From: JANQQC01 sp965262255
Lineage (GTDB): Bacteria; Pseudomonadota; Alphaproteobacteria; Caulobacterales; Hyphomonadaceae
Length of the DNA stretch: 64,000 bases
NCBI GenBank assembly: GCA_965262255.1
Contig: OZ253505.1
Span: forward strand, 3,410,001 to 3,474,000
Direction of reading: 5' to 3'
Shown here in pieces: positions 21,022 to 29,328 of this stretch. The notes under the pieces are model-generated. The model saw nothing but the letters and a program-made list of their open reading frames with translations, was not told the DNA's origin and did not search any database. Within the stretch, counting starts at the first letter, position 1. The number at the start of each line of letters is the position of its first letter. Both the position numbers and the translations under genes were made by a program.

Positions 21022-21548
21022 ATGAAAAACGAAATTTCGCTTGGCTGGCTCAAGTGGGTCGAAGAACGTGAAGAAAAGAGAGGCGGGGCAGATAGCTGCC
21101 TGGCCTGATGGCTAAAAAATATCCGCCATACTTAATAGAGCAGGCTAAAGCGAACAAACGTCACCTTGCGCACATTAACTTCTACTATTTCGTCCATTTC
21201 TCGCGAAGAAAGTTACACCTTAGCGTGAAACAGTTAACTCTTAAAGCTGATGTTGATTAAAGTGAACTTATGTCTCTCGAAAGTGACACTCAGTTTAAAC
21301 AAAAACGGCAGACAGTTATCAATCTCGCAAAATTCTTTGAGGTTGATCCGGCCCCCTTGATAGAAATGGCGCGCCTAGATCAGCCATATTTTGACCCAAC
21401 TTGGGAAGACAAGGTGATCCAGTTTCCGCATGACGTTGGTAGTGTTGAAGAACTTAATACATTTGAGAGGGCAGTTTTCGATGGTTTAAAGGGGTTCTTG
21501 GAAAGGCAAGCAAGGGAGTATAGGGAGGATATCGAAATAACCCATTGA
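21022..21548 (+). pseudogene. XRE/HTH-like protein, copy D (frameshifts and nonsense)
   Basis: Compared with copy E, two single-base insertions around 21085-21105 shift the frame, and TAA at 21258-21260 replaces the Tyr codon of the HTH region. The 5' half resembles copy E. The 3' half, from about 21290 past the stop into the flanking DNA, is nearly identical to copy A, so the gene is a recombinant. A residual frame from 21270 could encode only the C-terminal 92 residues. Confidence 0.75.
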
Positions 21549-21577
21549 AAACAGCCAGAATCGGTATACATGAGCTA

Positions 21578-21699
21578 GGTCAAAAAAATTTTTTGGGTAG
21601 ATTGAAAATTTCGAGAAAAAGTATGCTATGAGCGAAGCACGTCTGTTGAACATGTTCTTAGTGTAACGAATACGGTGGTTGTGTCAGTCTTTGTGCTTA
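21578..21699 (+). promoter_or_regulatory. Conserved leader 3, interrupted by the IS element
   Basis: This is the third copy of the leader, with TATGCTATGAG near 21622-21632 and palindrome GAACATGTTC at 21648-21657. It stops at TA 21698-21699 where the IS begins and resumes at 22831 on the other side (TCGGAGTGTTTTTAGCAGGT...). The element thus separates the upstream signals from acetyltransferase copy C by 1129 bp. Confidence 0.55.
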
Positions 21700-21723
21700 G
21701 AGCAATTTCACATCAAGTTGTCC
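21700..21723 (+). repeat. IS630 left terminal inverted repeat
   Basis: It starts GAGCAATTTCACATC and pairs with the right end at 22805-22828 with three mismatches. Confidence 0.9.
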
Positions 21724-21812
21724 AACATTTTGTGAAATGGCAATTAGATTGGAAGGTTACGAATTCGAATAAAAAGGTTAAAATTTGTTCATTAACTCTA
21801 TAGGAGATGAGC

Positions 21813-22820
21813 ATGCCTGCCCCCACAGATGAAAAAACACGTTGGCTTATAGTTAAGGCTATCGAAGACGGCGTTCCTCGCAAGGAGGTTGCAGAGACGT
21901 ATGGAGTCAGTGTAAGAACTGTCGGACGAATCTACACCCAGTACAAAAATACAAAATCAGTTGCTGCAAAGCCAATGGGCGGCGATCGCCGGTCTCATAA
22001 AATTGAAGCCTATCACGACGATATTATAAAGGTCTTGAACGAAAAGCGGGACAGTACACTGAAGGAGATGTCGACAACTCTGATCGTTAAATTTGGTGAG
22101 AAAGCGAGGTTCGGAATCTCGACGTTATGGCTATTCTTTCACCGACATAACTACACACGGAAGAAAAAAACAGGACACGCTGCGGAACAAAGAAGTCCTG
22201 CGATAGACCAACAAAGAGGGAATTTCATCAGGAAGTGTAGCGAATCAGTTCGTCGCATTTATATAGATGAAACAGGGGTTTCGACCAAAATGACACGGTC
22301 ACATGGTCGCTGTAAGCGAGGCGAGAGACTCGATATGGCATTCCCACACGGTCATCGATTAAACTTTACGTGCGTCGCGGCTATAACGGACGAGAAAATC
22401 TTATCAAGTTGGACTTTCAAAGGAGCAATGAACACCGACCTGTTCGTAAAATGGATTGTTGATGATCTCTCGAAGAAACTGAAGCCGGGAGACGTACTGG
22501 TAATGGATAACTTGTCCGTACATAAAACAAAACGTGTTCGGGAGGCTATTGAAAAAATCGGGGTAAGAATACTATTTCTACCGCCATATAGTCCAGATTT
22601 CAATCCAATCGAGAAAGCGTTTGCAAAACTAAAAGCGCTATTACGAGCTGCAGAAAAACGAACGGTGCCGGATTTAATTGAAGAGATTACAAATATTTTT
22701 GACAGTATATCTTCTGAAGAATGTAAGGCTTACTTTCGATGTTGCATAAACCAAATGAAAAAAGTTCGTCGAGAATATCTCGCTAAACTAAGAAAAGAAA
22801 AATCGGACAAATTGATGTGA
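21813..22820 (+). CDS. IS630-family transposase
   Basis: 335 residues from ATG 21813, which has AGGAG at suitable spacing; the ATG at 21807 directly abuts the ribosome site. The N-terminal ~50 residues form a helix-turn-helix (VPRKEVAETYGVSVRTVGR). The DDE catalytic core has D152 in IYIDETG, D232 in VMDNLSVHK and E267 in NPIEKAF, so 34 residues separate the last two (DD34E). The protein would cut and join the element at TA sites. The stop codon lies inside the right terminal repeat. No damage is seen. Confidence 0.93.
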   Translation: MPAPTDEKTRWLIVKAIEDGVPRKEVAETYGVSVRTVGRIYTQYKNTKSVAAKPMGGDRRSHKIEAYHDDIIKVLNEKRDSTLKEMSTTLIVKFGEKARFGISTLWLFFHRHNYTRKKKTGHAAEQRSPAIDQQRGNFIRKCSESVRRIYIDETGVSTKMTRSHGRCKRGERLDMAFPHGHRLNFTCVAAITDEKILSSWTFKGAMNTDLFVKWIVDDLSKKLKPGDVLVMDNLSVHKTKRVREAIEKIGVRILFLPPYSPDFNPIEKAFAKLKALLRAAEKRTVPDLIEEITNIFDSISSEECKAYFRCCINQMKKVRREYLAKLRKEKSDKLM

Positions 22821-22828
22821 AAACGCTC
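22805..22828 (-). repeat. IS630 right terminal inverted repeat
   Basis: Read on the minus strand it begins GAGCGTTTTCACATC and matches the left end. It contains the transposase stop codon. Confidence 0.9.
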
Positions 22829-22883
22829 TATCGGAGTGTTTTTAGCAGGTAAAGAAAAACAGTACTTAATCGGAGAATGGGTT

Positions 22884-23519
22884 ATGACTCGTCAGGTCGA
22901 AATAGAGATCGTTCAGTTATACGACGTCAAGCGAAAGTGTTTCTTAGACGCCGAGTTGAAGAATGCGATCACGGAAGAGAACATAATTGATTGGCGCGAT
23001 TTGTGGATACCTATGCAAATTAGGAGACTGAATCAATATTTGGATCGGGGTGGCAGTACATATGGCGTTCTAGAGAGTGTACATTGGAATTGGGCCAATA
23101 AAGTGCTTGATATGCAAACAAATTCGAATCTACGCGGTTTTTCGCTGGAGTACGAGGGCCGAACAGAAGCGATGATGATCGTGGATGTCAGTAGGATATC
23201 GAAACTGAATGAACAAGGCGGAAAATTTCTTGTTTACGTTGACTATGTGCAGAGTGCGCCGTGGAATAAAAGTGATGGGGTTGAGAGTATGAAAAAATTT
23301 AAAAGATGCGGAACTGTTACAATAAAAAAGGCCATACAGTATAGCCTTTTGTTGCAACGAGAAGGACGAATCGGACTTCATTCATTACCATAGGCTATTG
23401 GTTTTTACCGGGATAGATTGGGAATGACTGCATTGGGGTTTGATCGGACTTATCATAACCTCATGTATTTCGAAACGACGATTGCTCAGTCAATGGAAAT
23501 TCTAAACCTAGGAGCTTGA
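22884..23519 (+). pseudogene. GNAT-like acetyltransferase, copy C (one nonsense codon)
   Basis: 212 codons in one frame, broken only by TAG at 23391-23393, in the signature HSLP-x-A where Gln (CAG) would be expected. The N-terminal ~120 residues include conserved blocks (AITEENIIDWRDLW, AMMIVD, VYVDYVQSAPWN). The C-terminal part has the GNAT-like KRCGT motif and IGLHSLP...FYRDRLGMTALG...NLMYFE. A truncated product of 169 residues could still be made but lacks the last acetyltransferase strands. GGAGAATGGG precedes the ATG. The stop lies 2 nt before HTH copy C. The natural promoter region is split off by the IS630 element. Confidence 0.75.
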
Positions 23520-23521
23520 AA

Positions 23522-24040
23522 ATGTCAAATTTGTATACACCGGAATCTAACAATTGGACAGACGATACGAATACCGATTGGGATTATGACCCTGATATGG
23601 GGTTCATGACGATCTACGACTTAGATTATCTGCTTGACAAGGCAGAGACTGATAAACGACATCTTCCATGTACCAACTTTTACTGTTTTGTCCATTTTTC
23701 TCGAAGAAAACGTCATCTAAGCGTGACTGAGTTGGCGCACAAAGCAGATGTTGATTACGGTGATCTTATGTCTCTTGAAAGCGACACTCAGTTTAAGCTT
23801 AAACGCGAATCGGTAATCAATCTTGCGATATTTTTTGAAGTTGATCCCGAAGTGCTACTAGAAATGGCGCGTCTGGAAAAACCATATTTTGACCCGACTT
23901 GGGATGAAAAACCCCCTGAGTTTCCGCGGAATGTTGGAAGTACGATAGAGCTCAATCCAATAGAACTAGGTGTTGTTAATGGATTGGAGAGTTTCTTGGC
24001 TCGGAAATCTAGAGAGAAGCACCTGAAGTTTGCAGCGTGA
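23522..24040 (+). CDS. XRE/HTH-like protein, copy C
   Basis: 172 residues from ATG 23522 (a TTG at 23516 would add two residues). Same architecture as copy B and almost identical after residue 30: RHLPCTNFYCFVHFSRRK block, HTH-like core and DPTW/FPRNVGS tail. It starts 2 nt after the broken acetyltransferase copy C with GGAG in that gene's tail. It is intact despite the decay upstream. Confidence 0.75.
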   Translation: MSNLYTPESNNWTDDTNTDWDYDPDMGFMTIYDLDYLLDKAETDKRHLPCTNFYCFVHFSRRKRHLSVTELAHKADVDYGDLMSLESDTQFKLKRESVINLAIFFEVDPEVLLEMARLEKPYFDPTWDEKPPEFPRNVGSTIELNPIELGVVNGLESFLARKSREKHLKFAA

Positions 24041-24267
24041 TAGTACTACTTTAAATTCGAAATTTTGTTCCAAGCGTATATCGAACATAGGAGATTAACG
24101 ATGACGATGTCATTTACACAGGAATTGTAGGAAGATGAGGATCGGGCGGAGTACGGTTGTTATGGAGAATTAGTATAACTGATCCTATCATCGGAATTAT
24201 GCGTCAGTGTCATATTTTGAAAAGACTCCGGCTTAAATTGACAGATTTCTTACTAACGGAGATGAAT
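24041..24267 (+). pseudogene. Ghost of another GNAT-HTH junction (second copy)
   Basis: Near-duplicate of 20790-21021. It holds a decayed acetyltransferase tail, an AGGAG site, nine codons of an HTH gene from ATG 24101 ended by TAG 24128-24130, and further residues readable in that frame (EDEDRAEYGCYGEL) that match the acidic N-terminus of copy A. It shows that the block ghost plus following HTH gene was duplicated as one unit. Confidence 0.5.
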
Positions 24268-24765
24268 ATGAATAAGGATATGTCGCCTAGCTTGCTCAAG
24301 CGGGTAGATGAAAGTGAAGAAAAGTGGGGTGGGCAGATAGCCGCTGGCCTGATGGCTACGCGCTATCCATCTTACTTGATTGAGCAGGCTAAAGCCAACA
24401 AACGTCACCTAGCGTGCATTAACTTCTACTGTTTTGTTCATTTCTCGCGAAGAAAACATCTTCTTAGTGTGAACGAATTGGCTGGAAAAGCAAAAGTTGA
24501 TTACAGCGAGCTTATGTCTCTTGAAGAAGACACTCAGTTTAAGATGAAAAAGGATACAGTAATCAATCTTGCAAAATTTTTTGATGTTGATCCTGATGCC
24601 CTTATTAATATGGCGCGTTTGGACGAACTGCACTTTGACCCGACGTGGGAAGACAAAGTGGTTCATTTTCCGCATAATGTTGGCACTATTGAAGAGCTTA
24701 ATCCTTTTGAGAGAGCAGCAGTTGATGGATTAGAAAGTTTCTTGTTAAGGCAGGCACGAGAATAA
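24268..24765 (+). CDS. XRE/HTH-like protein, copy E
   Basis: 165 residues from ATG 24268, chosen because GGAG lies 7 nt upstream (the ATG at 24262 abuts it). The N-terminal ~45 residues differ from copies A-C (LLKRVDESEEKWGGQIAAG). The rest has the same RHLACINFYCFVHFSRRK block, HTH-like core (LSVNELAGKAKVDYSELMSLE) and DPTW/FPHNVG/LESFL tail. It is the intact counterpart of pseudogene D. It has no acetyltransferase directly before it, only the ghost sequence. Confidence 0.7.
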   Translation: MNKDMSPSLLKRVDESEEKWGGQIAAGLMATRYPSYLIEQAKANKRHLACINFYCFVHFSRRKHLLSVNELAGKAKVDYSELMSLEEDTQFKMKKDTVINLAKFFDVDPDALINMARLDELHFDPTWEDKVVHFPHNVGTIEELNPFERAAVDGLESFLLRQARE

Positions 24766-24945
24766 AATATGGACAAAGTAGCGTGACTTTTACAGCCCGA
24801 TGGAGGTTAAATGTTGATTTCATATGTGGTTATTGGAAGCATTGATTAAAAAATTGCGAATACTCTCACTTATAAATTTACTACATTGACTGATATTGAA
24901 GAAATTTTCGTAGACAGTTGGGAAAGTAATTTCGAAGGTAATTTG

Positions 24946-25270
24946 ATGTTTAAACAAGTTTCGTTCAAATTGTGTCGATTGTGAGAAAATATTTCTAATA
25001 GAAGAAGGCAAACTACATCATTACAAATCGCACAAAGAAGATCTTTACGGTGAACAACAAGGATACTGCAACGGTTGTGAGAAGCATTTTGAACAGCGAC
25101 ACCTTGAAGTCGATCATATTATCGCGAAGAAAGTTGGAGGAACAGATCATATAGAAAATCTTCAGTTGTTATGTGGACATTGCAATAGCGTTAAAGGGAA
25201 ACGAGGTCAGGAATACCTAATCAACTATCTGCAACTTAACCAAAAACTTCTAAAACAATCTCGAAGATAA
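24946..25270 (+). pseudogene. HNH endonuclease, frameshifted
   Basis: From about 24968 a frame without start codon reads NCVDCEKIF...YGEQQGYCNGC, then LEVDHIIAKKVGG, ENLQLLCGHCNSVKG, and ends at TAA 25268-25270. The C-x2-C pairs and the DH...N...H pattern are those of HNH nucleases. An ATG at 24946 (MFKQVSF) in the neighbouring frame would give a natural start if one base is removed near 24967-24970, so I call a single frameshift. Reconstructed length is about 107 residues, typical of small stand-alone HNH proteins. The upstream 24766-24945 holds no gene that I can see. Confidence 0.65.
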
Positions 25271-25408
25271 TTGAAGTAAGACATAGAAGGGATTGAGTCC
25301 CTTATATTAGAAAATATGTTTGGCCAAATAGGGTCTATTTTTTCACAAACTGAAACCGCTTCACTTCAGAAAGGAAATCACGACCTAAGCCATTGCGGTG
25401 TAAATCCG

Positions 25409-26176
25409 TTAGTCGATTGCTGGCTTTATCGGGCCGCTCGCTCGTCCGTTCACGAACTGATCCAAATACTCGTTTCCAGACGAATCCATTGAACGAGCAG
25501 AACCCCGCCAAATAATCTTTCCACCATGCAACATCGCAACTTCATCCGCAATCTTACGTGCAGACGCGATATCGTGAGTTATAGAGATTGCGGCCGCCCC
25601 TAATGCTCGCACTTGCTCCAATATGAGGTCGTTGATGGCATCGGCTGTGATTGGATCAAGCCCTGTTGTGGGCTCATCAAAAAAAATCAAATCCGGTTTA
25701 GTTATAATCGCTCGGGCAAGACCAACACGCTTCTGCATACCTCCGGACATCTCGGAAGGATATAAGTCCGCAGTGCTTGCATTCAAATGTACTTTACGCA
25801 AAGTCTCGATCGCCAACTCTTTAGCTTCTGTTCGTTTAATCTTGTCAGTGTTTAACAAACGAAAGGCGACGTTCTCCCAAACAGACAAGCTGTCAAATAG
25901 TGCAGCGGACTGGAACAACATGCCTATTCGCCTCAGCATTTGATCTCGCTTTGCTCCTTGAACGGACGTGACATCGTCTCCGTCAAACGCTACAGAACCT
26001 TTGTCCGCACCTAACAACCCTAACGCTATTTTGAGCATAACAGATTTGCCGGTACCAGACCCCCCAAGTACTACCAAGGATTGTTTCGATGAAACGTCGA
26101 TCGAAAAGTCTTTTAGAACTTGGTTCCTTCCAAAAGATTTGTGAATTCCTTGCAACTGAAGAATCGGCGTGTTCAT
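25409..26176 (-). CDS. mlaF: Lipid-transport ABC ATPase (MlaF-like)
   Basis: 255 residues. Walker A GGSGTGKS at 38-45, Q-loop LFQS, the SGGMQKR form of the ABC signature usual in MlaF, Walker B LIFFDEPTTGLDP and the switch THD. By family it powers phospholipid movement between inner and outer membrane together with the MlaE permease. Its start overlaps the mlaE stop by 4 nt (ATGA), so the two are translationally coupled. The usual MlaD substrate-binding subunit is not adjacent here. Confidence 0.9.
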   Translation of the reverse strand: MNTPILQLQGIHKSFGRNQVLKDFSIDVSSKQSLVVLGGSGTGKSVMLKIALGLLGADKGSVAFDGDDVTSVQGAKRDQMLRRIGMLFQSAALFDSLSVWENVAFRLLNTDKIKRTEAKELAIETLRKVHLNASTADLYPSEMSGGMQKRVGLARAIITKPDLIFFDEPTTGLDPITADAINDLILEQVRALGAAAISITHDIASARKIADEVAMLHGGKIIWRGSARSMDSSGNEYLDQFVNGRASGPIKPAID

Positions 26177-26994
26177 AGTCCGATCCTCACAAAGAGAGTA
26201 GACAACAAATAATTAAATGCCAAAATCCAAACAGCAGCACCAACCATCGACAAGGTTGCTGAACGACCTACTCCCGTAGCGCCAGCGCTCGCTCTATCGC
26301 CCTGGTAGCATCCCATGATCGCGATAACACATCCGAAAACGACTGCCTTTATTAATCCGGCAACTATATCACCGGTAGTAACAAAATCTACTGTATTGCG
26401 AATATAAACTGTTGAATCAAAACTCAACGCATAAACCGAAACAATCCAGCCACCCATTACGCCAATTATATCGGCAACAACAACTAGAAGTGGCAGAGCT
26501 AATACCGCAGCAATAAGCCTTGGGGCGTATAAGTATCGGTATGGGTTTGCTGACAAGGTTTTCAACGCGTCAATTTGTTCAGTTACTCGCATCGCACCAA
26601 TTTCAGCAGCAATTCCTGCCGAAACCCGCCCCGCCAACATTAATCCTGTAACCGTCGCTCCTAACTCTCTAGTGATTCCTAGTACTACAATATTCGGAAC
26701 AAACTGTTCCGCTCCGTATCGAGATCCCCCAGTGTATATATTTAACGCTAGAGCAGCGCCAATGAAAATAGCCGATAATCCAACAACTGGCAGAGAATGA
26801 AATCCTATTCGAATAAATTGTTTAATTATCTCGCTAAGATACCAACGTGGAGTTATCGCTGCCATCAGCGTCGCGGCAGCAAACGTCGATAAAGTCCCAA
26901 TCTCTCTAAATGTCGAAAGAACACCTTTACCGATCCACTGAAAAGGGTTAAATATATTTGGCATAGTCGAAAATTTTAGCGTGAACGAAATCAC
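26173..26994 (-). CDS. mlaE: Lipid-transport ABC permease (MlaE-like)
   Basis: 273 residues with several hydrophobic segments and the conserved MlaE core: GAALALNIYTGG, then ITRELGATVTGLMLAGR, IAAEIGAMRVTEQIDAL. It is an inner-membrane permease that works with the downstream ATPase. The start is 3 nt after the dnaB stop, so it may be cotranscribed with dnaB; an internal ATG at 26964 is an alternative start. Confidence 0.9.
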   Translation of the reverse strand: MISFTLKFSTMPNIFNPFQWIGKGVLSTFREIGTLSTFAAATLMAAITPRWYLSEIIKQFIRIGFHSLPVVGLSAIFIGAALALNIYTGGSRYGAEQFVPNIVVLGITRELGATVTGLMLAGRVSAGIAAEIGAMRVTEQIDALKTLSANPYRYLYAPRLIAAVLALPLLVVVADIIGVMGGWIVSVYALSFDSTVYIRNTVDFVTTGDIVAGLIKAVVFGCVIAIMGCYQGDRASAGATGVGRSATLSMVGAAVWILAFNYLLSTLFVRIGL

Positions 26995-26997
26995 AAT

Positions 26998-28497
26998 CTA
27001 TATTTCGGAGTAATCTTCCTCGTTACGAGCAAGGTCACCAAACCGAGTATAATGAGAGTCAAACGCGAGAGTAGCCGAACCGATCGGGCCATGTCTTTGC
27101 TTACCAATTATTATTTCTGCTAATCCATTTACTTCATCCATTCTACTCGCCCATTCTACAAACTTTGTGTTTTCATCGCCTTCATTATCGCTTTTTCTTG
27201 GTTCCTCCCGCTCAAGGTAATAACTCTCTCTATAAACAAATAATACAACATCCGCATCTTGCTCTATAGATCCGGACTCTCTTAAATCTGCAAGTTGTGG
27301 TCTTTTTTCTTCTCTTTGTTCGACTTGCCGCGATAACTGTGAGAGAGCGAGAATCGGTATGTTAAGTTCTTTTGCCAAAGCTTTTAGCGCCATGGTTATT
27401 TGAGTGATTTCTTGAACTCGACTGTCGCTTGCACGGACTTTATTTGAGGATAATAATTGTAAATAATCTATAATTAGCAAATCCAAGCCTACGGTCCGGT
27501 GAAGTCTGCGAGCTCTCGCAGATAGTTGACCAATAGTAACGCCTCCCTGATCATCAATGAATAAAGGTAAATGCTGTATTTCCTGACTGGCCTCCCGAAT
27601 TTTGTCAAACTCATATGCAGTAATTTGTCCTTGACGAATCTTGTGAGAAGAAATTTCTGCGCGGTCGGAAATTATTCTTGTTGCCAATTGATCGTTTGAC
27701 ATTTCTAATGAAAAGAAACCAACAATCGCTCCATCGACTGTTCTCTTAGAACCATCGTCTTGTGTTTCAAAACTATACTTACTTGCGGCATTAAATGCAA
27801 TATTAGTCGCAAGTGATGTTTTTCCCATCGCAGGTCGACCCGCCAATATAATTAAATCAGATCGATGCATTCCGCCAAGTTTCTGATCTAGGTCTTTGAA
27901 GCCCGTGCTAATCCCTGCAATTTTGCCGTCTCTTTTATATGCTGCTTCCGCCATTTCAATTGCTTCGGTCAAGGCAACTGAGAATTTGTTAAATCCACGG
28001 TGTATTGTTCCGCGTTCCGCCAATTGAAATAATTCTTTTTCGGCGGTTTCAATTTGACTAGCGCCATCCTCGTGTTGTTCTGGCTTAATTGCGCGATTTT
28101 GTACTCCTGAACCAATCGTAATAAGTTCCCGTCGAATGGCTAAATCGCGAATGAGTTTGGCATAATCCGAGACTTCAGGCCCAAAAGCGGCGTACTCAAG
28201 TAAGGTGGTCAGAAAAGTTGCGCCGCCGATTTCGGTCAGGCGATCTTCACTGTCAAAATGTTCGCGAAGCGTAACGCCATCGGCAACTCTTCCGACGTCG
28301 ATAAGATCCTGACATACTTCAAAAACGGCTTGATGAGCAGGAGCGTAGAAATCTGTTGTCCGCAAAATATCGCGAACATTCATAAAGGCGTTGTTGTCGA
28401 ATAGTACAGCACCAAGCACCGCTGCTTCCGCCGCAACGTTATTCGGTGGAACAATCTGAACAGACTGAGATTCAATTGTTTCGTGATCTTTTGGCAT
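26998..28497 (-). CDS. dnaB: Replicative DNA helicase DnaB
   Basis: 499 residues, the usual length, with no intein. An N-terminal DnaB domain (AAEAAVLGAVLFDN) is followed by the RecA-like motor: Walker A GRPAMGKTS, SLEMS, Walker B LLIIDYLQLL, and the arginine-finger region LRESGSIEQDADVV. It unwinds DNA at the replication fork. Its position behind rpsF-rpsR-rplI is a common bacterial arrangement. A 208-nt gap separates it from rplI. Confidence 0.97.
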   Translation of the reverse strand: MPKDHETIESQSVQIVPPNNVAAEAAVLGAVLFDNNAFMNVRDILRTTDFYAPAHQAVFEVCQDLIDVGRVADGVTLREHFDSEDRLTEIGGATFLTTLLEYAAFGPEVSDYAKLIRDLAIRRELITIGSGVQNRAIKPEQHEDGASQIETAEKELFQLAERGTIHRGFNKFSVALTEAIEMAEAAYKRDGKIAGISTGFKDLDQKLGGMHRSDLIILAGRPAMGKTSLATNIAFNAASKYSFETQDDGSKRTVDGAIVGFFSLEMSNDQLATRIISDRAEISSHKIRQGQITAYEFDKIREASQEIQHLPLFIDDQGGVTIGQLSARARRLHRTVGLDLLIIDYLQLLSSNKVRASDSRVQEITQITMALKALAKELNIPILALSQLSRQVEQREEKRPQLADLRESGSIEQDADVVLFVYRESYYLEREEPRKSDNEGDENTKFVEWASRMDEVNGLAEIIIGKQRHGPIGSATLAFDSHYTRFGDLARNEEDYSEI

Positions 28498-28705
28498 TCT
28501 GTAACTTTAGCCGAAACTGCAATAAATTGCTTTTAGAATTTTATCGCAGGGGACAGAGATTTGCCTATTACAAGGAAACTCTGTTGTGAAATTTTAGATT
28601 CGGAGGTTCTTTTCAACAGGTTTTCAACTGGCAACTTTACGAAGTTAAAAAATTCTCCTTGCAAGAGTTGCGATCAGAACCAACTCGTAATTTGCGCAAG
28701 CATTC

Positions 28706-29314
28706 CTAAGTTGTATCTGATTTTTTGGATTTTTCAGGTTTAGTCGCGTCCGAGTCTTCGTCAATGGACTCGGCGGCAATTTCCTCTGCTAACTGATCGG
28801 TCATGGCTTGGCGCTCTTCCGCTAGTGCTTGAATCACATCCTCACCACTTGCCTGTCTTTCTGCTTCTTCTGCTGTACGCGCAACATTAACCTGCACCGT
28901 CACACTAACCTCGGCATGAAGACGAATCTCAACATCAAAAATTCCAGTAGTCTTTATAGGACGATTTAGTCGGACAGCACTCCGCGGAATGTCGTGATTA
29001 TTCTCTGCAGCAGCTGCAAGAATGTCCCGATTGGTTACTGATCCATATAACTGGCCAGTGTCGCTAGACTGACGTATTAGTACGAAGACTTGCCCGTCCA
29101 AGGCTTCACCTTCTTTGGCGGCCGCTTTACGGGCTTTCTCGTTTCGTTTCTCGATTGCCTCTCTTTCTGCTTCAAACTTAGCCCTATTCAGATCATTAGC
29201 TAGTAAAGCTTTGCCGTGCGGAAGTAAAAAGTTACGAGCAAAACCGTTTTTAACACCGACTTCATCGCCAATGTTGCCAAGCTTTTCAACACGCTCAAGT
29301 AGTATGACTTGCAT
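28706..29314 (-). CDS. rplI: 50S ribosomal protein L9
   Basis: 202 residues. N-terminal signature MQVILLERVEKLGNIGDEV and GFARNFLLPHGKA, long connecting helix, C-terminal domain (GQLYGSVTNRDI), and an acidic/lysine-rich tail of about 45 residues as in many alphaproteobacterial L9 proteins. It starts 14 nt after rpsR. Confidence 0.97.
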   Translation of the reverse strand: MQVILLERVEKLGNIGDEVGVKNGFARNFLLPHGKALLANDLNRAKFEAEREAIEKRNEKARKAAAKEGEALDGQVFVLIRQSSDTGQLYGSVTNRDILAAAAENNHDIPRSAVRLNRPIKTTGIFDVEIRLHAEVSVTVQVNVARTAEEAERQASGEDVIQALAEERQAMTDQLAEEIAAESIDEDSDATKPEKSKKSDTT

Positions 29315-29328
29315 AGAATTTGCTCTCT

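Larger units (their letters stand above)
21700..22828 (+). mobile_element. Complete IS630-family insertion sequence (1129 bp)
   Basis: The ends are defined by 24-bp terminal inverted repeats (21 of 24 positions match) and by a duplicated TA target dinucleotide (21698-21699 and 22829-22830). Removing the element restores the leader sequence GTGCTTATCGGAG seen in the other two module copies. TA target duplication, size and DD34E transposase fit the IS630-Tc1-mariner group. The intact gene and recognisable ends suggest it is recent. Confidence 0.95.

Noticed and set aside
25287..25303. AAGGGA/TCCCTT hairpin as terminator of the mlaF operon
   Set aside because: Six-bp stem without a T-tract on either strand; too weak to call.
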